64,000 bases of DNA, taken from Streptomyces sp. NRRL S-646. GTDB taxonomy: Bacteria > Actinomycetota > Actinomycetes > Streptomycetales > Streptomycetaceae. The translations under genes were made by a program, and so were the position numbers. Below the pieces are notes generated by a model. That model had not been told where the DNA came from. It searched no databases and saw nothing but the letters and a program-made list of their open reading frames with translations. This document shows, in pieces, positions 36,184-43,978 of the stretch. How positions within the stretch are numbered: position 1 is the first letter of the stretch; the number at the start of each line of letters is the position of its first letter. The stretch spans positions 372,001 through 436,000 of the forward strand of contig NZ_JODC01000009.1 in NCBI RefSeq assembly GCF_000720765.1. Direction: 5' to 3'.

Positions 36184-37527
36184 GTGGACGCGTACCGGCG
36201 GATAGCCGACCGCATAGCCGAAGACATCACCGCCGGACGGCTCCGGCCGGGCGAACGGCTGCCTCCGCAGCGGAAGTTCGCCAGGCGGCACGGGATCGCG
36301 GCCTCCACGGCGGAGCGGGCGTACGGCGAGCTGGTGCGGCGGGGGCTGGTCGTCGGCGAGGTCGGCCGGGGCACCTTCGTACGGGCCGCCCGGACCGGAC
36401 CTGCCGGGCGTGCACTCACCGAACCGGCGACCGCTGCCCCGGTGAACATGGAGCTCAACTACCCTTCCGCGCCCGGCCAGTCGGAGCTGCTCGCCCCCGC
36501 CCTCGCGCCGATGCTGCGCCCCGACGTCCTCACCGAGGCCCTGCGCCCGGCACCCGCCGCCGGGACCGTGCAGGCCCGCGAGGCGGTGGCGGCCCTGCTC
36601 GCCACCCCCGGCTGGCGCCCGGCCCCCGACCGGCTGCTCTTCACCGGCAACGCCCGCCAGGCCATCGCCGCCGCCCTCGCCTCCCTCGTCCGGCCGGGCG
36701 GCCGTGTGGGGGTCGAGGAGCTGACGTATCCGCTGGTCAAGGAGATCGCGGGCAGGCTGGGCGTCCGGCTGGTCCCGCTGGACACGGACGAGGGCGGGCT
36801 GCGTCCGGAGTCGGTGGCGGCAGCCCACCGGGCCGCTCCCCTGTCGGCGCTGTACGTCCAGCCGACCCTGCACAACCCCACGTCCGTGACGACGGGCGAG
36901 GCACGACGGCGCCAACTCGCCGAGACTGTTGCGGACTTGGACATCCCCGTCGTGGAGGACCGCATCTGGTCCTTCCTCACGGACCCGGCCGAGGCCGCCG
37001 ACCCCCTCGCCGCGTACGCCCCTCACCTCACGCATGTCGTCGACGGCCTCTCCAAGCGGGTCGCACCCGGGCTCACGGCCGGCTTTCTCGTCGTACCGGC
37101 GCATCGCGTGGAGGCGGTGGCGACGGCCGTGCGGTCCGGGGGGTGGAGCGCCGGGCGGTTCGCGCTGGAGGCGGGGGTGCGGTGGATCGGGGACGGCACG
37201 GTGGAGCGGCTGGTGGCGGCGAAGCGGGAGGATGCGGCGCGCAGGCAGCAGCTGGTCGCCGAGCACCTGGAGGGGTTTCGGGTGCGGTGCGATCCGCGGG
37301 CCTATTTCGCCTGGTGGGAGCTGCCTGCGCCGTGGCGGGCGGACACGTTTACGGCGGCGGCGGCCGCGCACGGGGTCGCCGTCACGCCGGGGACCGCCTT
37401 TGTGGTCGACCCGAAGCGGACCCCGGAGTCGGTCAGGCTTGGTCTGGCGTCGGCTGCCGTGCCTGATCTGGAGCGGGCTCTGGGGGTGCTTGCCGACGTC
37501 GTACGAGACGGCCCCGGCGTCCGGTGA
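36184..37527 (+). CDS. MocR-type regulator (GntR HTH fused to aminotransferase-like domain)
   Basis: 447 residues: GntR winged helix (about 1-65, IAEDITAGRLRPGERLPPQR and STAERAYGELVRRGLV) joined by an Ala/Pro linker to a fold type I aminotransferase domain. The PLP lysine is in DGLSKRVAPGL, with upstream QPTLHNPTS. MocR proteins use PLP-amino-acid adducts as effectors. Start: GTG 36184 has AGGGGG six bases upstream; an in-frame ATG at 36154 overlaps the operator repeat and lacks a ribosome site. Divergent from an alpha/beta hydrolase. Its 3' end overlaps the opposing membrane protein gene by 95 bp, an unusually long convergent overlap. Confidence 0.88.
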   Translation: MDAYRRIADRIAEDITAGRLRPGERLPPQRKFARRHGIAASTAERAYGELVRRGLVVGEVGRGTFVRAARTGPAGRALTEPATAAPVNMELNYPSAPGQSELLAPALAPMLRPDVLTEALRPAPAAGTVQAREAVAALLATPGWRPAPDRLLFTGNARQAIAAALASLVRPGGRVGVEELTYPLVKEIAGRLGVRLVPLDTDEGGLRPESVAAAHRAAPLSALYVQPTLHNPTSVTTGEARRRQLAETVADLDIPVVEDRIWSFLTDPAEAADPLAAYAPHLTHVVDGLSKRVAPGLTAGFLVVPAHRVEAVATAVRSGGWSAGRFALEAGVRWIGDGTVERLVAAKREDAARRQQLVAEHLEGFRVRCDPRAYFAWWELPAPWRADTFTAAAAAHGVAVTPGTAFVVDPKRTPESVRLGLASAAVPDLERALGVLADVVRDGPGVR

Positions 37528-38374
37528 GCCAAGCGGCCAGGGCCACCGTCAGGCCCAGGGCGATCAGCAGCCAGCACGCCTGGCGGAGGGTTGCCGTGAG
37601 GGCGTCGTAGACGGCGCCCGCGGCCGGCTGCTGGGTCTCGTCGGGGAGGTCGGCGAGGGTGAGGCGGCGGCCGATCGTGACGGCCAGGGCGAGCAGCGCG
37701 CCGCCGAGCGCCGTGCCGAGCGCGGTCGCGGTGACCGCGCGGCGGCGGCAGGCGGCGACGGCGATCCCGGTCACGGCGAAGACGACGGACGCCACGGGCA
37801 GCCAGAAACCGGCGACTTCCAGCACGTGGAATCCCTTCCGGAGACGGTCCAGTTCCTGGGCCGGGAGTACCGAGACCTCGGTGTGCTCGACCGGGATGCG
37901 GTTCGCGAACGGGACATGGTCCACGGCGAGTTGACGCTTGACCTGGGCGGTGACGGGGGCGAGGTCGACGGTGACGTCGCCGTCGCTCTCGTCGTGCAGG
38001 GCGCGCAGCACCGCGTCGTGGACCGCCCGGTTCCCGGAGTCCCAGGCCAGACGGAAGGCCTCGGTACCGGTGAAGGAGTGCACCGCGTCGTGCACGAAGG
38101 GGCGCACGGTGCCCCGCAGCGGCCGTACGTCCCCCCGGTCGTCGACCTGCTCCATGATCCCGGCGCCGACGGTGTCCGCGACCGCGTCCCGCACCGCGGG
38201 ATCCCCGGCCAGCGGCGCCATCGTCGTGACGTAGCGGCTCGTGTCGGCCAGGTCGTACGCCGCCCAGGCCGCGAGCGTGCCGCACGGCGCCAGCAGACAC
38301 GCGAGGGCGATCAGTGCCGCCGACAGGGCGTGCCGCAGGCGCTCGGATCGCTTGGGGGCCACCTCTCCAGGCAA
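37433..38374 (-). CDS. Integral membrane protein with large extracytoplasmic domain
   Basis: About 313 residues. One N-terminal helix (about 18-42), an extracytoplasmic domain (about 43-180; RYVTTMAPLAGDPAVRDAVADTV is characteristic of a widespread Streptomyces membrane family), then helices at about 190-208, 215-235 and 262-285, and a basic, Pro-rich tail. Function unknown. The start is uncertain: TTG 38374 gives the longest form, GTG 38362 is an alternative with GGAG too close to be ideal. The 3' 95 bp overlap the MocR gene on the other strand. Confidence 0.7.
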   Translation of the reverse strand: MPGEVAPKRSERLRHALSAALIALACLLAPCGTLAAWAAYDLADTSRYVTTMAPLAGDPAVRDAVADTVGAGIMEQVDDRGDVRPLRGTVRPFVHDAVHSFTGTEAFRLAWDSGNRAVHDAVLRALHDESDGDVTVDLAPVTAQVKRQLAVDHVPFANRIPVEHTEVSVLPAQELDRLRKGFHVLEVAGFWLPVASVVFAVTGIAVAACRRRAVTATALGTALGGALLALAVTIGRRLTLADLPDETQQPAAGAVYDALTATLRQACWLLIALGLTVALAAWLTGRRGRLVRRRQAPPEPAPDQARQPTPDQA

Positions 38375-38449
38375 CGGCCCGGGGGCCGGGTCCGCGAGCG
38401 GGGCGCCTCCATATGGGTTCCGTTCGGGTGCGCCGCACCCTGGGGCCGG

Positions 38450-38917
38450 TCAGCGGATGCGGTTGCCGACGGCGTCCTCCCGCGTGTAGTAGCGGTAGAA
38501 GAACACCAGGAAGATGCCCGCCGTGACGACCACGCCCAGGGCCACCGAGCGGTAGACCGACTCGCCGGTCTGGCTGTAGAGGAAGGCGACCGCGGCGCCC
38601 GCGAAGCCGGACTTCACCAGTGAGTGCAGTTCACGCTTGAGCAGCGGTGCGAACGTCGCGACGGCGATGCACAGCACGATGAACACGGCCGCCGTGACGA
38701 AGCCGAACAGGATGTTCCAGCCGGTGATGTCGCCGCCGCCGCGCCGGTTTGCCGCGGCCCAGAAGCCGTAGACGAGCCCGAGGGCCACGGGGATCCCGTA
38801 CCGGCCCACGGTGTGGACCCGCTCGTCGAACAGGTCGGGTGTGCGAGTGGGCCGGGCCGCGCGGTTCAGCCTGACCTTGCCCATCATTCCGCCGGACGTG
38901 GGTGCCGCTTGAGCCAT
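38450..38917 (-). CDS. Four-helix integral membrane protein
   Basis: 155 residues with four predicted membrane helices (about 41-56, 67-92, 102-118, 124-141), a basic N-terminal tail (KVRLNRAARPTRTPDLFDERVHTVGRYG) and a short charged C-terminus. No conserved catalytic motif. AGAGGAGTG just upstream of the ATG is a clear ribosome site. Upstream of the previous membrane gene on the same strand, with a 75-bp gap containing only a weak 6-bp hairpin (38426-38440), so cotranscription is possible. Family not recognised. Confidence 0.72.
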   Translation of the reverse strand: MAQAAPTSGGMMGKVRLNRAARPTRTPDLFDERVHTVGRYGIPVALGLVYGFWAAANRRGGGDITGWNILFGFVTAAVFIVLCIAVATFAPLLKRELHSLVKSGFAGAAVAFLYSQTGESVYRSVALGVVVTAGIFLVFFYRYYTREDAVGNRIR

Positions 38918-39154
38918 GAGAGCACTCCTCTCTCTCCTCGCCCCTGCCTACCAGAGCACACCTGGAGGCAGGGCCTGGCAAGTCGGTGGGCGGGGGCAGT
39001 TCCGGGTGCGGTTCGCGTCCGGGGCGAGCAAGGGACATCTTTGCGTGATCTTGACCGGGATTGGATCTCCCTTTTCCACGGTTTGGCGGGGCCGCTACCG
39101 GGCGTTCCTAGACTCCGGGAAGCAACGCACGCGCTTGCAAACAATGGGGGACTC

Positions 39155-39469
39155 ATGGGGGACGGCTTCCACGTCGACCCGGACGTGCTGCTCAAGTACG
39201 CGGCACAGGCCGAGCAACACCTCGACGACCTTCCACGGGTGGCCTCCGAGCTCGCCCACATCACCGTGCCGGGCGGTGCGTTCGGCAAGCTGCCGGACTC
39301 CGACGAGCTGCATTCCGCCTACCTGGAGCACGCCGCTGCCGCCGAACACAACGTCCGCGACCTCGTCTCCGTCCTTGCCGATGTGGCCAAGGGGCTTCGG
39401 GACGTCGGTGGCCAGTACCTGAGCAACGAGTACGACCTCGGCCAGGGGATGGACGGCATCGGCGCATGA
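39155..39469 (+). CDS. Small ESX/EspC-like type VII secretion substrate
   Basis: 104 residues, entirely helical in appearance: DPDVLLKYAAQAEQHLDDLPRVASELA..., a loop with PGGAFGKLPDSDELHSAY, then a second long helix AAAAEHNVRDLVSVLADVAKGLRDVGGQYLSNEYDLG. Size and helix-loop-helix layout match the EspC/DUF2580 type of ESX-associated proteins. ATG 39155 follows GGGGGAC. It heads a three-gene operon in which each junction is an ATGA overlap, so the products are probably made in fixed ratio and act together. No ESX secretion machinery (EccC) is in the window. Confidence 0.72.
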   Translation: MGDGFHVDPDVLLKYAAQAEQHLDDLPRVASELAHITVPGGAFGKLPDSDELHSAYLEHAAAAEHNVRDLVSVLADVAKGLRDVGGQYLSNEYDLGQGMDGIGA

Positions 39470-40422
39470 GCGACACGGCAGCCGCATACGCCTGGACGAA
39501 GAAGGAACCCGCGCCGCTCCCGCCGCTGGAGGACGTGGAGCCCGGCCAGGAACACGGCCTGGACGCCGGCATCGACGACCTCGTCCGGGGCGTCCTGGAG
39601 GCGACCGGAATGCTCGACCAGCTGGAGAAGGTCACCGGCATGCCGGGCCGGCTGCATGCCGCCGCGCAGAGCTGGCACGGCCAGGCGAAGGCACTCCAGT
39701 CGCTGGCCGACACCCTGCGCATGGGCGCCGCGAAGCTCCCCGAGCACTGGGAGGGAGAGGCTTCGGAGGCCTTCGGTCACGGCATGGGGGCGTACGTCGA
39801 CGCCATCGACCGGACCGCCGAGGACATGGGCCGGACCGCGGAGATCCTCAACAGCGCCGCGAAGGAGTGCAAGCTCGCCGAGGACACCGTCGTCGCCATC
39901 ATCCGCGAGGCGATCGAGATGATCGCCATGACGGTGGCCGCGGGACTCATCACCGACCTGCTGACGGCCGGCCTGGCCACAGCGGTGGACGCACTCGCGG
40001 TGGACGCCGAGGTCGCCGTCTACGTGGAGCGGGTGGAACAGGTCTCCTCCAAGCTCGGGACGGCACTGCGCGACCTGATGAAGGCCGTGAAGGACATGCG
40101 GGCGGGGGAGGCGAAGTTCAAGGACGTGCTCAAGGCCGCCAAGGGTGTCCGCAAGATGTCCGGCTGGCGCGGCATGGGCGGTGAGGGGACGCACAAGGGC
40201 CTGGTGTGGGCCGCCCACCATGAAGGGATGAAGCAGCTCAAGGAGCATGTCTTCAAGCCCCTCTTCGGGGAGGTCCCCGGGCTCACCGGCGACCCGGCCG
40301 AGCCCGTCAAGGAGGCGCTCCACAGCGACACCGTGAAGGAGGCCGAGGCGCGGGACCAGCAGCTCGCCCACGAGCAGCCCTACCGGGTGAACAAGCGCAG
40401 CATCGAGGAGGACTTCGGATGA
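39466..40422 (+). CDS. WXG100-like domain protein, putative type VII effector
   Basis: 318 residues. The first half is a WXG100-type four-helix region: AQSWHGQAKALQSLADTLR, the WxG turn in LPEHWEGEASEAFGHGM (about 88-104), and long helices to about residue 145. A hydrophobic stretch follows (IEMIAMTVAAGLITDLLTAGLATAVDAL, about 148-178), then a basic, Gly-rich C-terminus (KAAKGVRKMSGWRGMGGEGTHK) ending RSIEEDFG. This resembles LXG/WXG polymorphic toxins in layout, but I see no known toxin fold. Both ends overlap neighbours by ATGA. The small first gene may be its secretion chaperone/partner and the third gene its immunity or accessory protein (inference). Confidence 0.72.
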   Translation: MSDTAAAYAWTKKEPAPLPPLEDVEPGQEHGLDAGIDDLVRGVLEATGMLDQLEKVTGMPGRLHAAAQSWHGQAKALQSLADTLRMGAAKLPEHWEGEASEAFGHGMGAYVDAIDRTAEDMGRTAEILNSAAKECKLAEDTVVAIIREAIEMIAMTVAAGLITDLLTAGLATAVDALAVDAEVAVYVERVEQVSSKLGTALRDLMKAVKDMRAGEAKFKDVLKAAKGVRKMSGWRGMGGEGTHKGLVWAAHHEGMKQLKEHVFKPLFGEVPGLTGDPAEPVKEALHSDTVKEAEARDQQLAHEQPYRVNKRSIEEDFG

Positions 40423-41051
40423 CGGAATTGGACGTACGCCGTCAGGAGTACGCCGCCCGGGGCCTCCTGAGCGGTGAGCAGCTGTACCGCGTCTTCTCGG
40501 CCGGGCTGGATCCGCTGGCGCCGGAGGGCATCCCGCGCCGGCATCGTCCGCCGCGTGCGCCGGGGAGCGGGACGGAGGACCGGAGCTTCCGCGGCCTGCG
40601 GGTGCTGCTGCTTCCCTTCCACTGGATGGCCGTGGCGGGTTCTGTGCTGACGTACCCGCTGGAAAAGCTGGAGGACTGGTTCTGGGGAGGCTTCGGCATC
40701 CGGAAGCTGGTGCGCGGCCGGGTCTGGCAGGGCGGCTGGGAGAGCGACGCGGGCCGCTTCGTGATCGCGGTGCGTGCGGGTGACGGGCGCGGGACCTTCC
40801 GGAACGACAGTTTCCTGCTGACGTTCACCGACAGCCGAGTGCTGCTGCTCAGCAAGCCGCTCTCGCCGGAACGCGAAACCCCCAGGCTCTACGCGGACTA
40901 CCCCCGGCAAGTGCTCTCCCTGCGCCGCGAGCCGCACCCGGCCCGCCATCGCAACCGCGTGGACCTCGCCTTCCCGGACGGTTCCTGGGTCGCGCTCGCG
41001 ATCGGCAGGCGGGACGAAGTGCCCGACGTACGGCGGTATCTGGCGTCCTGA
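40419..41051 (+). CDS. Hypothetical protein of the WXG operon (PH-like?)
   Basis: 210 residues. A basic, Pro-rich N-terminal part (RRHRPPRAPGSG), a hydrophobic segment FRGLRVLLLPFHWMAVAGSVLTYPL (about 58-82) that could insert in or lie on the membrane, then alternating strands (RFVIAVRAGDGRGTFRNDSFLLTFTDSRVLLLSK, RNRVDLAFPDGSWVALAIG) suggestive of a PH-like barrel. Overlaps the upstream gene by ATGA, so it is coupled to the putative type VII effector. Candidate roles are immunity protein or membrane adaptor; neither can be shown from sequence. Confidence 0.65.
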   Translation: MTELDVRRQEYAARGLLSGEQLYRVFSAGLDPLAPEGIPRRHRPPRAPGSGTEDRSFRGLRVLLLPFHWMAVAGSVLTYPLEKLEDWFWGGFGIRKLVRGRVWQGGWESDAGRFVIAVRAGDGRGTFRNDSFLLTFTDSRVLLLSKPLSPERETPRLYADYPRQVLSLRREPHPARHRNRVDLAFPDGSWVALAIGRRDEVPDVRRYLAS

Positions 41052-41120
41052 CGCCCCCCTTTGCACCCGCAGCGGTTACGGTGCTGCCGTAAGTGATCGA
41101 CGGGGGATGGGGAGGGAACG

Positions 41121-42347
41121 ATGCCCGGAACCGTGCTGTTGCTCGCCGCATCCCCGGCGGGCAAGGGCCGCTTGGTGGACGCGGCGTCCGTGCTTCCCGT
41201 CCTGGCGGCCGTCCCGCCCGCCGTCCTGTCCGGCACGGACACGGCGAACGTCGTCGAGCTCGCCGACCCGCTGGAGCCGCAGGCCGTGCTCACCCGGTTG
41301 CGGGCCGCTGCGGGGGTCCCGGGGCCGCTCACCGTCTTCGTCACCGGGCAGCTGCAGCTCGACCGCCGCCAGCGGCTGCCGCATCTGGCGCTCGCCCGTA
41401 CGACGCCCGCGACGGTGCGCTACACCGGGCTGCCGTGGCACTGGATACGGGAGGAACTGCGGCTGCGGGCGGTCGGTTCCACCACCCTCTTCCTCGACCT
41501 GCATGCGGACGCCGAGGCCTGGGAGTGGCTTCGGGTGAACCCGCTCGACTCGGGGCGCAACAACGCCGTCTACGGCCGGGTCGCGCCGCCGCCCTCGTCG
41601 CGGCGTGCGGTGGCCGTGCCCGCGTATATGAAGGCCGTGGCGACGATTCTGCGCAGTGGCCTGCGGCCGGCGGTGGAGCAGTTGCATCAGCAGGCGTTGG
41701 CGCGGGTGGGCGCGGAGGGGTATGCGGACCTGTTGCTGTCCGCGGGTGGGGTCGTGGCTGGTGTCCCTGGGGGCTTCGCCCCCAGACCCCCGTATCGGCC
41801 TGAGCGGCCTCGTCCTCAAACTCCCCCACTCTCGGCTTCGCTCGAGCGGGGGGACCCCCATGACGGGCTGAATGATGCCGACCGGCGCCCGAGTGGCACC
41901 GACGGGCAGCAGGTCAGTGAGGTGACCGATCCCCACTCCGCCATCTCCGCCGCCGTTCAGTCGGGCCGCCACCACGACGCCGACACCCTGGCCGCCCACC
42001 ACGAGCAGGCCGCCGTACACGCGTACGGGCCCGGGTCCGAGGAGGCGTTGCACTGGGCCGAAGTGCGGGCGGATCTGGCGATGTTCGCCGGGGATCCGGC
42101 GCGCAGCTGCCGGACCTGGCTGGGGGTGGCCGCCGCGCGGCTTGCGGCGGGGCAGGCGCCGGACGCGCCCGCCGTGGAGGCGGCCGTGGACCGGGCGCAT
42201 CACCAGTGGGGGCAGGTGCGGGATGCGGCCGCTGCGCGGGAACTCGGCACGTCGCTGGCCGAGTTGCGCTCGCGGGTGCCGGGGCGCAGGCAGGGTGCGC
42301 TTGACCATGTGCAGCGGCAGTTGCGGCAGTTGCAGACCCAGGGCTGA
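41121..42347 (+). CDS. Hypothetical protein interrupted by an in-frame dispersed repeat
   Basis: 408 residues, cytoplasmic. N-terminal domain (1-210) begins TVLLLAASPAGKGRLVDAASVLP and contains FVTGQLQLDRRQRLPHLALART and FLDLHADAEAWEWLRVNPLD, a caspase/TIR-unlike alpha/beta pattern reminiscent of proteins that carry a P-loop-free receptor function. The C-terminal 120 residues are helical, TPR-like (AISAAVQSGRHHDADTLAAHHEQAAVHAYGPGSEEALHWAEVRADLAMF). Between them, about residues 216-250 come from a repeat element (41765-41870). GGGGAGGG precedes the ATG by four bases. Only 69 bp from the WXG operon, so possibly functionally linked. Family unrecognised. Confidence 0.7.
   Translation: MPGTVLLLAASPAGKGRLVDAASVLPVLAAVPPAVLSGTDTANVVELADPLEPQAVLTRLRAAAGVPGPLTVFVTGQLQLDRRQRLPHLALARTTPATVRYTGLPWHWIREELRLRAVGSTTLFLDLHADAEAWEWLRVNPLDSGRNNAVYGRVAPPPSSRRAVAVPAYMKAVATILRSGLRPAVEQLHQQALARVGAEGYADLLLSAGGVVAGVPGGFAPRPPYRPERPRPQTPPLSASLERGDPHDGLNDADRRPSGTDGQQVSEVTDPHSAISAAVQSGRHHDADTLAAHHEQAAVHAYGPGSEEALHWAEVRADLAMFAGDPARSCRTWLGVAAARLAAGQAPDAPAVEAAVDRAHHQWGQVRDAAAARELGTSLAELRSRVPGRRQGALDHVQRQLRQLQTQG
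41765..41870. repeat. Dispersed Streptomyces repeat inserted in a coding region
   Basis: The segment has a CTGGGGG-CTTCG-CCCCCAG hairpin (41767-41785), then CCGTATCGGCCTGAG, CCTCGTCCTCAAA, a second hairpin region CTCCCCCACTCTCGGCTTCG...GGGGGGACCCCC and a GACGGGCTGA end. I recall this wording as a very common intergenic repeat of Streptomyces genomes. Here it is read through in frame, adding about 35 Pro/Arg-rich residues. Confidence 0.65.
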
Positions 42348-42450
42348 CCAGCCCCTGGACCTCGGCGGTGGCGAACAGCTCCAGGTGGCCGCACGGGGGG
42401 GCAGCGGTACGCCTCGATCTGCCGCAGTAGGTGCACTTGTAGTTGTTCAC
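42346..42450 (-). other. Possible small zinc-ribbon peptide or gene remnant
   Basis: A minus-strand frame opening with GTG 42450 reads NNYKCTYCGRSRR, PPCGHLELFATAEVQGL, with CxxC and C-G-H spacing like a zinc ribbon, then runs into the antisense of the preceding gene without a stop. Either a short gene whose 3' end is lost or chance; it fills most of the gap between the two flanking genes. Confidence 0.25.
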
Positions 42451-42489
42451 GCGGTGAGTGCAGGAGCGCGATCACTGCGTGAGACACGT

Positions 42490-42537
42490 GAGATACGCGA
42501 GCTACGTGAGATACGCGAGCTACGTGAGATACGCGAG
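42490..42537. repeat. 18-bp tandem repeat spanning a stop codon
   Basis: Two full units of GAGATACGCGAGCTACGT plus a partial third. On the minus strand each unit encodes LAYLT followed by TAG, so the 3' end of the M20 gene including its stop codon is repeated about three times. Confidence 0.85.
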
Positions 42538-43755
42538 TGCGCCCGACACCAGCGTCCGCACGCCCGGCGTGACCGTCGACAGATCCGGCGCGAAGTGCGG
42601 GCTGTGGTTGCTCGGTACGGCCAGGAACTTCTCCATCAGGTCGGTGCCGGGCGCCGCGTCCCACACGTCGGCCGGGGTGGTCGTGACGAACCAGTAGGAG
42701 TACGGGATCCCGCCGTGCGCCAGGTGCGGGAAGTCCTCGCTGCCCATCACCGGACCGAAGTCCAGTACCGTCCCGGCCCCGAGCACCTCCTCGTGCACGG
42801 CGGCGATCCGGCGGTCGGTGTCGGCGTCGTTCGTGGTCACCGGGAAGGTCGCGCCCACCGTGACCTCCGGTTCCCTCGGGCAGCCGGCGGCCAGGGCCTC
42901 CCCCGCCGCGATGCGCCGGATCGCGGCGATCATCCGCTCGCGCACCTCGTCGGACTGGGTGCGCAGGTTGAGGGCGATGCGCGCCTCGGACGGGATGATG
43001 TTGTGCCGGGTGCCCGCCTCGATCCGGCCGACGGTCAGCACGGCGGACTCACGGGCGGCGATCTCCCGGGAGACGACCGTCTGGAGGCGGGTGACGAGGT
43101 AGGCGGCCGTGACGACTGGGTCGACGGTCGTCTCGGGACGGGAGCCGTGCCCGCCGCGGCCGTGCATGACGATGTCGATGTCCGTCGACGCCGACATGAT
43201 CAGGCCGGGTGAGTGGGCGTAGAAGCCGACGGGTCCGGGCGCCGCGTGCTGGCCGAGCAGTACGTCCGGGCGTGGGAAGCGCTCGTACAGGCCGTCCGTG
43301 ATCATCCCCTGCGCGCCCTGGCCGGTCTCCTCGGCGGGCTGGCCCACCACCAGCAGGGTGCCGGACCAGGTGTCGCGTCCGGCGGCCAGCGCCGCGGCCG
43401 CGCCCGCCAGCCAGGTCACATGCAGGTCGTGCCCGCAGGCGTGCATCACGCCGGGTGTGGAGGAGGCGTACGGCAGTCCCGTCTCCTCGTGCACCGGCAG
43501 CGCGTCCATGTCGGCGCGCAGGAGGACCGTCGGGCCCTCGCCGTTGCGGAGGACGCCTGCGACGCCGGTGCCGCCGATGCCCTCGGCGGTTTCGTAACCC
43601 GCCTTGGTGAGCCGCTCGGCCAGCTTGGCGGCCGTGCGGTGCTCCTGGAGCGACAGCTCGGGGTGGCGGTGCAGGTCCCGGTAGAAGTCCTCCAGGTCGG
43701 CGACCGGGAGACCGGCGGTGAGGTCCAGCGCGGTGCGGGCGGCGGGAGACGGCAT
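42520..43755 (-). CDS. M20 family amidohydrolase/peptidase
   Basis: 411 residues, HipO/IAA-amino-acid hydrolase-like: a metal-dependent enzyme cleaving N-acyl amino acids or similar amides. Motifs: DLHRHPELSLQEHRTA, LLRADMDALPVHEETGLPYAS, HACGHDLHVTWLAGAA, QPAEETGQGAQGM, the dimerisation segment GRGGHGSRPE, and the late MGSEDFPHLA. The start is ATG 43755; there is no ribosome site, but TACGCT ends eight bases before the ATG, so the transcript may be leaderless. The C-terminal LAYLT and its stop lie in an 18-bp tandem repeat. The upstream part of the frame (to 43917) lacks family features. Confidence 0.87.
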   Translation of the reverse strand: MPSPAARTALDLTAGLPVADLEDFYRDLHRHPELSLQEHRTAAKLAERLTKAGYETAEGIGGTGVAGVLRNGEGPTVLLRADMDALPVHEETGLPYASSTPGVMHACGHDLHVTWLAGAAAALAAGRDTWSGTLLVVGQPAEETGQGAQGMITDGLYERFPRPDVLLGQHAAPGPVGFYAHSPGLIMSASTDIDIVMHGRGGHGSRPETTVDPVVTAAYLVTRLQTVVSREIAARESAVLTVGRIEAGTRHNIIPSEARIALNLRTQSDEVRERMIAAIRRIAAGEALAAGCPREPEVTVGATFPVTTNDADTDRRIAAVHEEVLGAGTVLDFGPVMGSEDFPHLAHGGIPYSYWFVTTTPADVWDAAPGTDLMEKFLAVPSNHSPHFAPDLSTVTPGVRTLVSGALAYLT

Positions 43756-43827
43756 GGAGGCAGCGTAGGCGGCGCCGGGCCACGACGGGACGGGGCGCCT
43801 CACATCGCGCCGCCCCCGCGAAGGGGA

Positions 43828-43869
43828 GCGGCCGCCGACGCGCAGGGGGGAGTGTACGTCGGCGGCCGC
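43828..43869. terminator. Hairpin between NPP1 and M20 genes
   Basis: Perfect 13-bp stem GCGGCCGCCGACG/CGTCGGCGGCCGC with a 16-nt loop, the second hairpin after the NPP1 gene; may be a backup terminator or an mRNA structure upstream of the M20 promoter. Confidence 0.55.
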
Positions 43870-43903
43870 GGTTGGGGCCCCGGTGAAGAGCCTGGCAGTC
43901 GGA

Positions 43904-43942
43904 GAGTTGATCAGCACCCCGGTTCATGGGGGCAATCAACTC
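43904..43942 (-). terminator. Terminator of the NPP1 gene
   Basis: GAGTTGAT (43904-43911) pairs with ATCAACTC (43935-43942), with an inner CCCC/GGGG pairing, 36 bp after the NPP1 stop. Confidence 0.7.
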
Positions 43943-43978
43943 CGCGGCGGTCGGTGCCGCGGGCCTGCCGTCCGCCGG

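Noticed and set aside
38942..38973. Hairpin CCCTGCC...CCAG/CTGG...GGCAGGG between divergent genes
   Set aside because: Sits in the 5' region of both flanking genes, where a terminator makes no sense; could be chance or an mRNA leader fold, with no further support.
42490..42537. Short tandem repeats considered as a CRISPR array
   Set aside because: 18-bp units are contiguous without spacers and encode the end of the M20 gene; no cas genes.
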